Below, piece after piece: positions 15,840-23,855 of a stretch of 64,000 nt of DNA. A program made the position numbers and the translations under genes. Each line of letters begins with the position of its first letter. Within the stretch, counting starts at the first letter, position 1. This DNA comes from Oscillibacter sp. PC13 (GTDB taxonomy: Bacteria; Bacillota; Clostridia; Oscillospirales; Oscillospiraceae): the NCBI RefSeq assembly GCF_900115635.1, contig NZ_FOXE01000010.1, positions 42,086-106,085 of the forward strand. Direction: 5' to 3'. Under the pieces are notes generated by a model. That model had not been told where the DNA came from. It saw nothing but the letters and a program-made list of their open reading frames with translations, and did no database searches.

Positions 15840-18050
15840 ATGGAAGAGCTGATCACCCACGAGGGTACCGTACATAGCATCATTTTTCAAAACGCCGAAA
15901 ACGGCTATACGGTCCTGCGCCTCCTGACAGAGGAGGGAGAGGTGGTCACCGTGGTGGGGTGCATCCCCTGCGCGGCACCAGGAGAGCACCTGACGGTGTC
16001 CGGCGTGTGGGAGACCCATCCCCAGCACGGAGAGCAGCTGCGGGCGGTGGAGCTGGAACGGACGCTGCCAGAGGATGAGGAGGAGATTTTTTCCTACCTC
16101 TCATCCGGCGTCTGCAAGGGTGTGGGCCCTGCCACCGCCCGGCGGATTGTGGACCGTTTCGGCATCGAGACGCTGGATATTCTGGAACGGGAGCCGGAAA
16201 AGCTGACGCTTTTAAAGGGCGTTACCGCGAAAAAGGCCCAGGAGATTGCGGCGGGCTTCCGCCAGCACATGGGCCTGCGCCGCCTGATGGATTTTCTGGC
16301 CCGGTACGAACTGCCGCCTGTTCTGGCTATGCAGCTGCGCCAGCAGTACGGCGACGGCGCCTTGGAAATGGTGCGGGAGAATCCGTATCTTTTGTCCAAC
16401 GACGTCTGCGGCGTGGAGTTTTCCGTCACGGATCAGATGGCGCTGAGCATGGGGCTGGATCCGGAGGGGGACGCCAGGCTGCAGGCGGCGGTGACCTTTG
16501 AACTCAGCCACAATGAGAACAACGGCCATGTCTTTCTGCCCCGGCCGAAGCTGGTGGCGGCCACGGCCCAGCTGGTCCAGTGCGGGGAGGAGCTTGCGGA
16601 ACGGGCACTGGACAGCCTTCTGGAGCGGGGGGCAGTGGTGCAGGAGCATGTGGCCAATGTGGAGGCCTGTTACCTCCGGCGTCTGTGGGACGCGGAGGCG
16701 TCTGCTGCGGCCAGGGTGAACAGCCTTCTGGCAGCGGAGGCGGACCGGAGCGCCATGGCAGACAGGGCCATTGACGAAATTCAGCAGGAGCAGGGGATTT
16801 CCTACGCACCCCAGCAGCGGCAGGCCGTGGAGCTGGCGGCCCGGACGGGTGTGCTGATTTTGACCGGCGGCCCCGGCACCGGAAAGACCACCACGGTGCG
16901 GGGCATTGTATCGCTGTTCCGGAAGATGGGGTTGGACATGGTTTTGGCGGCCCCCACGGGCCGCGCCGCCAAACGCATGAGCGAACTGACCGGCGTGGAG
17001 GCGCAGACAGTCCACCGCCTTCTGGGGATGAGCTGGAACGACATCACCCACCAGGTGACGTTTCAGAAAACGGAGAAGGAGCCGCTGGAGACGGACGCAG
17101 TGATTGTGGACGAGATGAGCATGGTGGATCTGCCCCTCTTTTCTGCGCTGCTGCGGGCGCTGCGGCCGGGTACCCGGCTGGTGCTGGTGGGAGACGCGGA
17201 CCAGCTGCCCTCCGTGGGGGCCGGAAATGTATTCTCCGATTTAATCCGCAGCGGCCGGGTGGAGACGGTGTTTCTGCGGGAGGTGTTCCGACAGGCGGAG
17301 CAGTCCGCTATTATCCGGAATGCTCACGCTGTCAATCTGGGGCAGCCGCCGAAGCTGACCAACGACCAGGGGGACTTTTTCTTCCTCTGCCGCCGGGATG
17401 CGGAGCGGACGGTTTCCACCGTCGTGGAGCTTTGCAGGCAGCGGCTGCCGGAGAAGATGGGGATTCCTGCCGACCAGATTCAGGTGCTGACGCCCACCCG
17501 GCGGGGACTCAGCGGCACCATCCATCTGAACCGCTGTCTGCAGGAGGCGCTGAATCCCCGCAGGGCGGACAAGCGGGAGATTCTCTGGGGCGAGCGGCTG
17601 TTCCGGGAGGGAGACCGCATCATGCAGACCAAGAACAACTACGACGTGGTGTGGGAAAAAGAGGACGGCACCATGGGCACCGGCATGTTCAACGGCGACG
17701 TGGGAAAGATCACGCAGATCGATCCCTCCGGCGAATGGCTGGCCGTGGACTTTGACGGCCGCGCCGCCATGTACACCGCGGACATGTTGAACGAGGTGGA
17801 TTTGGCTTACGCCCAGACGGTTCACAAGGCGCAGGGCAGTGAGTACCGGGCTGTGGTGATGGCGGCCATGCCGGCAGCCCAGTCGCTGATGGTGCGGGGG
17901 GTGCTGTACACGGCCCTGACCCGGGCACGAGAATTGCTGATTGTGGTGGGCGATGATGCGGCCATCCGGGCCATGGCAGCCAATGACCGCCAGCAGCGGC
18001 GGTATTCCGGCCTTCGGTGGCGTCTGGCCCACAGCAGTGAGGGAAAATAG
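15840..18050 (+). CDS. recD2: RecD2-type SF1B DNA helicase
   Basis: This 736-residue protein has an N-terminal OB-like domain, a helix-hairpin-helix region around residues 90-190 (S-S-G-V-C-K-G-V-G-P-A-T-A), then the helicase core. The core has Walker A T-G-G-P-G-T-G-K-T-T near residue 342, Walker B V-D-E-M-S-M-V-D near 425, G-D-A-D-Q-L-P-S-V-G near 450, and the UvrD-C-2 motif T-V-H-K-A-Q-G-S-E-Y near 660. RecD2 is a 5'-3' helicase acting in DNA repair and replication restart without RecBC. GGAAGAGGAACGAG precedes the ATG. Confidence 0.95.
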   Translation: MEELITHEGTVHSIIFQNAENGYTVLRLLTEEGEVVTVVGCIPCAAPGEHLTVSGVWETHPQHGEQLRAVELERTLPEDEEEIFSYLSSGVCKGVGPATARRIVDRFGIETLDILEREPEKLTLLKGVTAKKAQEIAAGFRQHMGLRRLMDFLARYELPPVLAMQLRQQYGDGALEMVRENPYLLSNDVCGVEFSVTDQMALSMGLDPEGDARLQAAVTFELSHNENNGHVFLPRPKLVAATAQLVQCGEELAERALDSLLERGAVVQEHVANVEACYLRRLWDAEASAAARVNSLLAAEADRSAMADRAIDEIQQEQGISYAPQQRQAVELAARTGVLILTGGPGTGKTTTVRGIVSLFRKMGLDMVLAAPTGRAAKRMSELTGVEAQTVHRLLGMSWNDITHQVTFQKTEKEPLETDAVIVDEMSMVDLPLFSALLRALRPGTRLVLVGDADQLPSVGAGNVFSDLIRSGRVETVFLREVFRQAEQSAIIRNAHAVNLGQPPKLTNDQGDFFFLCRRDAERTVSTVVELCRQRLPEKMGIPADQIQVLTPTRRGLSGTIHLNRCLQEALNPRRADKREILWGERLFREGDRIMQTKNNYDVVWEKEDGTMGTGMFNGDVGKITQIDPSGEWLAVDFDGRAAMYTADMLNEVDLAYAQTVHKAQGSEYRAVVMAAMPAAQSLMVRGVLYTALTRARELLIVVGDDAAIRAMAANDRQQRRYSGLRWRLAHSSEGK

Positions 18051-18065
18051 AACCGTTTTTTAGAG

Positions 18066-18103
18066 AAGCAGCGGGACATGCACGAAGACATGCCCCGCTG
18101 CTT
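18066..18103 (+). terminator. Hairpin after recD2
   Basis: AAGCAGCGGGaCATG pairs with CATGcCCCGCTGCTT around an 8-base loop (one A-C mismatch). Only three T follow, so termination may be partial. Confidence 0.55.
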
Positions 18104-18123
18104 TGGTGTATTTCTTTTGCGTT

Positions 18124-18167
18124 TTATCTGAAAAACAGATAAATAAAGAATATCTGATATCAAGATA
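18124..18167 (+). promoter_or_regulatory. Possible operator region of the Xre regulator gene
   Basis: TTATCTG-AAAAA-CAGATAA (18124-18142) is a perfect inverted repeat. A second copy of the half-site TATCTG follows at 18151, in a partial repeat with AAGATA at 18162. A -10-like TATACT lies at 18170-18175, close to the start codon. Repeated TATCTG half-sites just before a helix-turn-helix gene suggest autoregulation; this is inference. Confidence 0.4.
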
Positions 18168-18192
18168 CATATACTCGTCCCAGGTGATAAGT

Positions 18193-18435
18193 ATGAGAAC
18201 AGAAATCCTGAAATACGGGCGAATTCGAGATCTGCGCAATGACAGAGGACTGACGCAGGAGGATGTGGCAAAGGTTCTGAACGTTAAGCAGAATACCTAT
18301 TCACAATATGAAATTGGCGTTGTGAACTTTCCTCTGGATGCTGTGGTGCAGCTGGCAGAATATTACGGTGTCAGCGTGGACTATTTGGTGGGTTTGACAG
18401 ATGAACCAAAGCCCTATCCACGGAAAAGAAAATGA
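18193..18435 (+). CDS. Xre-family HTH transcriptional regulator
   Basis: This 80-residue protein is almost only a Cro/C1-type helix-turn-helix: R-I-R-D-L-R-N-D-R-G-L-T-Q-E-D-V-A, then N-V-K-Q-N-T-Y-S-Q-Y-E, then V-D-Y-L-V-G-L-T-D-E. AGGTGAT (18182-18188) supports the ATG at 18193 over more upstream in-frame codons. Its end overlaps comF by 4 bases, so the two are translationally coupled; whether it controls comF is unknown. Confidence 0.85.
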   Translation: MRTEILKYGRIRDLRNDRGLTQEDVAKVLNVKQNTYSQYEIGVVNFPLDAVVQLAEYYGVSVDYLVGLTDEPKPYPRKRK

Positions 18436-19100
18436 ATGCTGGAATTCTGGATAGTTTGCTGAACCTCCTCTTTCCGCCCAAGTGCCCCTTTTGCGGAACG
18501 GTTTTGGATCAGATAGGCATCTGTAACGGATGTCGGAGCAAGCTGCCCTGGGCGGAAGGCAGCGAGGCGCTCCGGAACAGCCCCGGCGGCCTTCGTGTCT
18601 GCGCCCCGCTCCGCTATGAGGGGCTGGCCCGGGAGGGTGTGCTGGATCTGAAGTTCCACGGCCGCATGGGTGCGGCGGAACCACTGGGGGAACTGGTGGC
18701 TGCCTGTGCCGCCGAGTGGTATTCCGGCGAATTTGACATGGTAACCTGGGTGCCGGTGAGCAAACAGCGCCTGCGAAAGCGGGGCTATGATCAAGCGGAG
18801 CTGCTGGCCCGCAGTGCCTGTCGGGCTTGGGATGTAAGGCCTGTGCGCCTGCTTGTGAAAACCGTCGACAACCCCGCCCAGTCCGGCCTCCACGAGGCTG
18901 CCGCCAGGCGGGCAAACGTACTGGGGGTCTATGAAGCGGCGGAGCCGACAAAAACGGCAGGCCGTCGTATTTTACTGGTGGATGATGTCTGCACCACCGG
19001 TTCCACCCTGGCAGAGTGCGCCCAGGTTTTGCGGGAGGCGGGGGCTGCTGAAGTGCTCTGCGCCGCCGTGGCACTGACGTCCCGCCCGGACGGGAAGTGA
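18432..19100 (+). CDS. comF: ComF-family phosphoribosyltransferase-like protein
   Basis: This 222-residue protein has an N-terminal zinc finger (C-P-F-C and C-N-G-C, residues 16-36) and a C-terminal PRTase fold with the intact PRPP loop I-L-L-V-D-D-V-C-T-T-G-S-T. In naturally competent bacteria ComF assists uptake of transforming DNA; in many Clostridia it occurs without a full competence set, so its role here is uncertain. It overlaps the Xre gene by 4 bases. Confidence 0.9.
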   Translation: MNAGILDSLLNLLFPPKCPFCGTVLDQIGICNGCRSKLPWAEGSEALRNSPGGLRVCAPLRYEGLAREGVLDLKFHGRMGAAEPLGELVAACAAEWYSGEFDMVTWVPVSKQRLRKRGYDQAELLARSACRAWDVRPVRLLVKTVDNPAQSGLHEAAARRANVLGVYEAAEPTKTAGRRILLVDDVCTTGSTLAECAQVLREAGAAEVLCAAVALTSRPDGK

Positions 19101-19171
19101 CACAGAAGGCTCTCTGTGTGTTTTTCACAGAAAACCGGAAGGTTTCCGCTTGAAATGGGCAAAGAATGTTC

Positions 19172-19200
19172 TTGCAAACAAAGAAAACTGTCGGTATAAT
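19172..19200 (+). promoter_or_regulatory. Sigma-A promoter of mreB
   Basis: TTGCAA (19172-19177), 17-base spacer, perfect TATAAT (19195-19200), 73 bases before the mreB start. Confidence 0.85.
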
Positions 19201-19273
19201 AGAAACTGTATGATTGTACACGGTGAAAACCGCTCATAATAACAGACAGAAAGATCGAATGAGGTGGAATTTT

Positions 19274-20299
19274 ATGTCCATGGCGAAGGATATCGGTATC
19301 GATCTCGGTACCGCATCGGTTTTGGTATATGTAAAGGGCAAGGGCATTGTACTGAATGAGCCATCTGTAGTGGCAATGGATAAAAACACCGGCAAGCTTT
19401 TGAAGGTGGGGGCCGAAGCGCAGGCGATGCTGGGCCGTACGCCCGGCAACATTGTAGCCATCCGCCCCTTGCGGGAGGGCGTTATCTCCGACTATGATAT
19501 GACCGAGCGGATGCTGCGGGAGTTTTTGCGGAAGGTGGCTGGAGTTTCCTTTTTCAAGCCCCGGCTCATCATCTGTGTGCCCTCCGGCATTACAGAGGTG
19601 GAAGAGCGCGCCGTGATTGACGCGGGTATTCAAGCCGGTGCCCGGAAGGTATACTTGATTGAAGAGCCTGTGGCCGCTGCTATCGGCGCTGGTATTGATA
19701 TCACTCAGCCGGACGGCCATATGGTGGTGGATATCGGCGGCGGCACTGCAGACATTGCGGTGATTTCCCTCTCCGGCGTGGTGGAAAGCGCCTCTATCAA
19801 GATTGCTGGCGATCAGCTGAATGAGGCTGTGGTGAAATACATGCGCCGCAAGCACAACCTGCTGGTGGGCGAGCGCACGGCTGAGGAGATGAAAAAGCAG
19901 ATTGGCTGTGTCTTTCCCAAGGATGAGGAGGAGACCATGGACGTCAAGGGCCGGTGCCTGCTGACGGGTCTCCCCAAGGTGGTCACCGTTTCTTCCACAG
20001 AGATGATGGATGCATTTGAGGAGCCGGTGGAACGCATTATGGAGGCGATTCACTCCGTGTTGGAACGGACGCCGCCCGAGTTGGTGGCGGATATTTCCAC
20101 CAACGGCATTGTGATGACCGGCGGCGGCAGCTTGGTGTCTGGATTTGACAAACTCGTAACGGCCCGTACCGGCATTCATACCGTGATTGCCGAGGATGCC
20201 ATCAGCTGCGTGGCCTTGGGTACAGGAAAGAGTCTGGATTCGCTGAACAGCATGCAGGACGGTACGATGAACCTGAGCCGCCGCAAGCAGATGAACTGA
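19274..20299 (+). CDS. mreB: Rod shape-determining protein MreB (actin-like)
   Basis: This 341-residue actin fold has phosphate-1 I-G-I-D-L-G-T-A-S, phosphate-2 V-V-D-I-G-G-G-T-A-D near residue 160, and the adenosine motif I-V-M-T-G-G-G-S-L near residue 280. It polymerises under the membrane and guides lateral wall synthesis. GAGGTGG (19261-19267) supports the ATG at 19274; the ATG at 19280 is an alternative. mreC and mreD do not follow, so this is a solitary copy and could be an Mbl/MreBH-type paralogue. Confidence 0.92.
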   Translation: MSMAKDIGIDLGTASVLVYVKGKGIVLNEPSVVAMDKNTGKLLKVGAEAQAMLGRTPGNIVAIRPLREGVISDYDMTERMLREFLRKVAGVSFFKPRLIICVPSGITEVEERAVIDAGIQAGARKVYLIEEPVAAAIGAGIDITQPDGHMVVDIGGGTADIAVISLSGVVESASIKIAGDQLNEAVVKYMRRKHNLLVGERTAEEMKKQIGCVFPKDEEETMDVKGRCLLTGLPKVVTVSSTEMMDAFEEPVERIMEAIHSVLERTPPELVADISTNGIVMTGGGSLVSGFDKLVTARTGIHTVIAEDAISCVALGTGKSLDSLNSMQDGTMNLSRRKQMN

Positions 20300-20307
20300 A
20301 TGAGGCC

Positions 20308-20331
20308 GGGCCGCGGAGCGCTCCGCGGCCC
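20308..20331 (+). terminator. GC-rich palindrome after mreB
   Basis: GGGCCGCGGAGC immediately followed by GCTCCGCGGCCC: a 12-bp perfect palindrome, followed only by GCTTTCC. Likely mRNA end or stabiliser; a weak terminator by T-tract standards. Confidence 0.5.
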
Positions 20332-20361
20332 GCTTTCCGTCCTGCACCAGGAGGAAAGACC

Positions 20362-20389
20362 TTGCTTTTTTGCCCGGTTTTGGTATAGT
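20362..20389 (+). promoter_or_regulatory. Sigma-A promoter of the DegV gene
   Basis: TTGCTT (20362-20367), 16-base spacer, TATAGT (20384-20389), 62 bases before the start codon. Confidence 0.6.
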
Positions 20390-20451
20390 TGCTATAGGCA
20401 TGTATTGCCGCGGCCTGTTTGGACAAGTATCTGCAAAAGGAGAGAAACGAT

Positions 20452-21297
20452 ATGGCCATTCAGATTATTACGGATTCCACCAGCGATTTGACGGAGGAAG
20501 AGCTGCAGAAGCTGAACGTCCATATGATTCACATGCGGGTCATCTTCGAAGATGGCATCTATACGGACGGTGTGGATATTACCAAGGAAGGATTTTATGA
20601 AAAGCAGGCGGCGGCAAAGACGCTTCCGAAAACGACCCAGGTGAATCCGCAGGAGTACTGTGATATCTTTGAATCCCTGCTTCAAAATGGAGATGAAGTG
20701 GTGGCGATTCTGCTTTCCTCTAAACTCTCCGGAACCTTTCAGTCTGCCATGATTGCAAAGGGAATGGCGGAGGGCGGCGAACGGCTGCACCTGGTGGATT
20801 CCCTGAACGTCACCATTGGCGAGGGGCTGCTGGTGCGGGAGGCCGTGCGCCTGCGGGACGCGGGAAAGACTGCAGCAGAGATTGCTGCGGCCATGGAGGA
20901 ACTGAAATACCGGGTGCGGTTTGTGGCTTTTATCGGCACGCTGAAGTATCTGAAAATGGGCGGGCGCATCTCCGCTTCCACGGCGGTGCTGGGCACGATG
21001 CTGAACATTTCCCCGGTAGTGGCTATTGTGGACGGCGAGGTGAAATCTGTAGGCCGGGTAAAGGGAAAGCAGAAAATTTTGGAATATACCCTGGACTTTG
21101 CCAATCACTATCCCATTGACGGCCGGCACTGCGTGATGTTCGGCCATTCCCGTTGCCTGGAGACCATGGAAATTTACCGGGAGAAATGCGTGAAGGCATT
21201 GGCTATCAAGGATTACCACTGGGATGAGCTGGGTGCCGTCATTGGTACGCATGCCGGACCTGGCTGCTATGGCCTGGCCTATATCGGGCTGAAATAG
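20452..21297 (+). CDS. DegV-family fatty-acid-binding protein (FakB-like)
   Basis: This 281-residue protein has the DegV signature I-Q-I-I-T-D-S-T-S-D-L at the N-terminus and G-T-L-K-Y-L-K-M-G-G-R-I-S near residue 165. It ends with H-A-G-P-G-C-Y-G-L-A-Y. Family members bind one fatty acid and present it to the FakA kinase for phospholipid synthesis. No fakA is in the window. AAAGGAG (20436-20442) fixes the start. It is probably monocistronic. Confidence 0.9.
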   Translation: MAIQIITDSTSDLTEEELQKLNVHMIHMRVIFEDGIYTDGVDITKEGFYEKQAAAKTLPKTTQVNPQEYCDIFESLLQNGDEVVAILLSSKLSGTFQSAMIAKGMAEGGERLHLVDSLNVTIGEGLLVREAVRLRDAGKTAAEIAAAMEELKYRVRFVAFIGTLKYLKMGGRISASTAVLGTMLNISPVVAIVDGEVKSVGRVKGKQKILEYTLDFANHYPIDGRHCVMFGHSRCLETMEIYREKCVKALAIKDYHWDELGAVIGTHAGPGCYGLAYIGLK

Positions 21298-21430
21298 TGG
21301 AAGACAGGGCCTGCATCACCATTGTTGCACAAGCAACTGCACCCGGCAGGCATTTGCCGTATACTTCCGGGGAAGACTAAAGAAAAATGCCGGGCAGCTT
21401 TGGCGGCCCTGATAGACAAGGAATGAAAAT

Positions 21431-22834
21431 ATGCAACAGTTGAAACCTGTGACAAAGCAGGACGGAGCAAGGCTGCGGAAATATTACCAGAACTGTGGGT
21501 ATGGCCTCTGCGAATACTCGGTGGGTGTTAAGATGATGTGGCGTACGACGCTGCACCCCGCCTGGACAGAGTCTGCCGGATGTCTGATTGTCAAAAACAC
21601 AATCGACGGACAGGAGGTATTTGACTATCCGGTTCCAGGTCCCGATGGAGATGAGAATGCCGCACTGGAGGACATTGAGCGCTACTGTCTGGAAAAGGGG
21701 ATTCCGCTGGTAATCTCGGTGGTTCCCGAGTGCAAGGTGGCGCGTCTCTTGGGACGTTATCCCTATATGCGGGTCAGTGACGTCCGCACTTGGCGGGACT
21801 ATGTGTACTACCGGGAGGATCTGCAGTTCTTTGCGGGAAGACGGTACTCTGGCCAGCGAAACCATATCAATAAATTCCGTACAAAGTGGCCGGATGCGTC
21901 CTTCCGCCAGCTTACAGAGGCCGATGATGCTGCCATTGAACAATTTTGGACGGATTACGAGGCGGAATTTCCAAAGGGCGACAACCGCAAGGCGAAGGAC
22001 GAGCTGGCTTTGGCAAAGAAAATGCTGAAGATGGTGAGCAAGTGCTGGTTTGTGGCCGGCGGCATGTTTGACGGAGAAAAGCTGATTGCCCTGTCTCTGG
22101 CAGAAAAGTGCGGAGATACGCTGATTATTCATATCGAGAAAGCGCTGTATTCTTATACCGGTGTATATCCCACGCTGGTTCAGGCTTTTGCAGACGCCTT
22201 TGGTGACGGCTGCCAGTGGATCAACCGGGAGGATGATGCGGCGGATCGCGGACTTCGCACCTCCAAACTTCAGTATGGTCCTGCCAAGCTGGCTCCCAAA
22301 TACCGGTTTGAGCCACAGAATGAGCTGATTCGCCATGTGTCGGAAATTCCAGCCCTGAAAACGGAGCGGCTGACGCTCTCCGCCCTGACCGAGGCGGATA
22401 TCTCCGCTTATAACGCCTTGGTGCTGGACGCGGATCGGAACCGCTGGTGGGGATATGACGACGTGGGCGGCTTGGGCGGCCCTATGGAGGAGCGCAGCTT
22501 TTTTGAGGTGGCCCAACGGGACTTTGAAAACCGCCAAGCCGTCAACTTTGCCGTCCGGCTGGATGGAAAGCTGATTGGCGAGGCAGTGCTGTACCGCTTT
22601 GACTGCCGGGGCGGCGCAGAGCTTGGCTGCCGCATTGACAAAGACTACGCTGGACATGGATACGGTACAGAGGCCTTTTCTGCTGTGGCAGACTGGGGCC
22701 TTTATAAAGTGCATCTCTCTCGGATTGTGGCTAAATGCTACAGGGAGAACCAGGCATCCTACCGGATGCTCTCTTCCTGCATGCGGAAAAGCGGCGGGGA
22801 CGATACGTTTTTCTATTTTGAGAAATTGGTTTGA
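21431..22834 (+). CDS. DUF2156 (aminoacyl-lipid synthase-like) fused to a GNAT acetyltransferase
   Basis: This 467-residue protein has two modules. Residues about 1-290 match the DUF2156/LPG-synthase C-terminal fold (two tandem GNAT-like halves), with R-R-Y-S-G-Q-R-N-H-I-N-K-F and G-V-Y-P-T-L-V-Q-A-F as hallmarks. Residues about 305-465 are a RimJ/RimL-type GNAT domain: L-K-T-E-R-L-T-L-S-A-L-T, I-G-E-A-V-L-Y, G-H-G-Y-G-T-E-A-F and A-K-C-Y-R-E-N-Q-A-S. The first module may use an aminoacyl-tRNA or acyl donor. The fusion suggests one protein with two acyl-transfer activities; substrates are unknown. It has its own terminator. Confidence 0.8.
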   Translation: MQQLKPVTKQDGARLRKYYQNCGYGLCEYSVGVKMMWRTTLHPAWTESAGCLIVKNTIDGQEVFDYPVPGPDGDENAALEDIERYCLEKGIPLVISVVPECKVARLLGRYPYMRVSDVRTWRDYVYYREDLQFFAGRRYSGQRNHINKFRTKWPDASFRQLTEADDAAIEQFWTDYEAEFPKGDNRKAKDELALAKKMLKMVSKCWFVAGGMFDGEKLIALSLAEKCGDTLIIHIEKALYSYTGVYPTLVQAFADAFGDGCQWINREDDAADRGLRTSKLQYGPAKLAPKYRFEPQNELIRHVSEIPALKTERLTLSALTEADISAYNALVLDADRNRWWGYDDVGGLGGPMEERSFFEVAQRDFENRQAVNFAVRLDGKLIGEAVLYRFDCRGGAELGCRIDKDYAGHGYGTEAFSAVADWGLYKVHLSRIVAKCYRENQASYRMLSSCMRKSGGDDTFFYFEKLV

Positions 22835-22835
22835 G

Positions 22836-22869
22836 AAAACGGCGGCACCTTTTGGTGCCGCCGTTTTTT
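22836..22869 (+). terminator. Intrinsic terminator after the DUF2156-GNAT gene
   Basis: AAAACGGCGGCACC-TTTT-GGTGCCGCCGTTTT followed by more T: a perfect 14-bp stem directly behind the stop codon. Confidence 0.95.
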
Positions 22870-23113
22870 AAGAGTGGAGACTAACAGAGTGCTGTCTGCA
22901 GCAAAGAGGGTATTTGTCTGCTGCAACCAGTGCTTTACCTCAACTGCGGCAGAGAGCTGGAGGGCATTCGGGGGTGAAACCTATCTGGCAGCTGTGGAGC
23001 AAGGAGAATTTGAACTTCTCTCTACCAGTGGGGTTACCCTTAAAAATCAAACAGCGGACGGATATGACGCTGATGACGGAGGCAGACGATGCGCGATATC
23101 TTGAAATGGCGGC

Positions 23114-23140
23114 AAAAAAGAGGGCATCGCCCTCTTTTTT
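23114..23140. terminator. Terminator of the cdd operon (possibly bidirectional)
   Basis: AAAAAAGAGGGC-ATC-GCCCTCTTTTTT, a perfect 12-bp stem with T tracts in both directions. It lies just after the stop codon of the minus-strand gene at 23143-23385. The 244 bases between this hairpin and the one at 22836-22869 hold no gene I can support. Confidence 0.93.
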
Positions 23141-23142
23141 GA

Positions 23143-23385
23143 TCAAGCATGTAAGTCCTCACGCCGACAAGTGCATCCCTCGGTAAGCCCCAGACCCGTC
23201 ACACAGGGCTCCGGCAGTTCCAGAGAGAATTTCTCTCCCCGAGTATTCTGGAGCAGCAGCCACAATTTGGGCGGATCGGGAATTTCCTCACAACCGTAAT
23301 CTCCGCTTTCGATCCGGAGAATACACACATCGTTCTCAGGATTTGCGGCCAGACGGGCCGCAACCTCTGCGTCTGTTAGCCTCAT
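23143..23385 (-). CDS. Small hypothetical protein coupled to cdd
   Basis: This 80-residue acidic protein is of unknown function. It begins M-R-L-T-D-A-E-V-A-A-R-L and contains D-P-P-K-L-W-L-L-L-Q-N and C-T-C-R-R. Its ATG overlaps the cdd stop codon by 4 bases (ATGA), the usual sign of translational coupling, and a strong terminator follows its stop. Those two facts, rather than any recognised domain, support it as real. Confidence 0.6.
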   Translation of the reverse strand: MRLTDAEVAARLAANPENDVCILRIESGDYGCEEIPDPPKLWLLLQNTRGEKFSLELPEPCVTGLGLTEGCTCRREDLHA

Positions 23386-23777
23386 AGGCCTAAAAACTCC
23401 GGGCCGAAGCTATGAGGAAGAAGTTCCGGCAGCGTATAGACCACCTCTGCACCGTCGCTGTTCAAACAGATAATCTCAATGTTCGGGGCAAATTCCCGCA
23501 GCACCTGGCGGCAAACGGCACAGGGAACGCAGGGATCCTTACTGCGGCCAGCCACCACAATCCGGACAAAGTCCCGGTGCCCCTCGCTGACGGCCTTGAC
23601 CACCGCCGTGCGTTCGGCGCAGATGGTGGGGGAATAGGCGGCGTTTTCAATGTTGCAGCCAGTGAATACCGTGCCGTCGCTGCACTCCAAGGCAGCGCCC
23701 ACCGGAAAGTGGGAATAGGGACAATAAGCCCGGTCCAGCATAGAAATAGCGATGGCTTTCAGTTCGTTTCGAGTCAT
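23382..23777 (-). CDS. cdd: Cytidine deaminase
   Basis: This 131-residue protein is of tetrameric bacterial Cdd length. Zinc and catalytic motifs are C-A-E-R-T-A (Cys ligand and catalytic Glu) and P-C-A-V-C-R-Q-V (two Cys ligands); N-I-E-N-A-A-Y-S binds substrate. It converts (deoxy)cytidine to (deoxy)uridine and complements the deoC/deoD/nucleoside-import cluster elsewhere in the window. The start at 23777 is chosen because AAAGGAG precedes it by 8 bases. It lies 78 bases after the deacetylase-like gene without an obvious promoter between. Confidence 0.94.
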   Translation of the reverse strand: MTRNELKAIAISMLDRAYCPYSHFPVGAALECSDGTVFTGCNIENAAYSPTICAERTAVVKAVSEGHRDFVRIVVAGRSKDPCVPCAVCRQVLREFAPNIEIICLNSDGAEVVYTLPELLPHSFGPEFLGL

Positions 23778-23855
23778 GGATGACACTCCTTTTCCAGGCA
23801 CAGCAGCATGCAAATTCTTCCGGGGTGGGTGCCCTGGACGACGGGACAGACGATG

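Noticed and set aside
22990..23040. tRNA-like 3' end on the minus strand (GAGAA-GTTCAAA-TTCTC followed by CTTGCTCCA)
   Set aside because: No matching 5' acceptor strand, no D- or anticodon arm at the right distance, and the T-stem does not end in the conserved G-C pair. Coincidence or a very old remnant; not callable as a tRNA or attachment site.
22870..23113. Overlapping plus-strand frames (for example 22914-23186) as a small gene
   Set aside because: No convincing ribosome site, the frames run through the terminator at 23114-23140 and into the opposite-strand gene, and no domain is recognisable.
23382..23813. Upstream ATG for cdd at 23813
   Set aside because: AAAGGAG with ideal spacing points to 23777, and the extra 12 residues are not part of the Cdd family.
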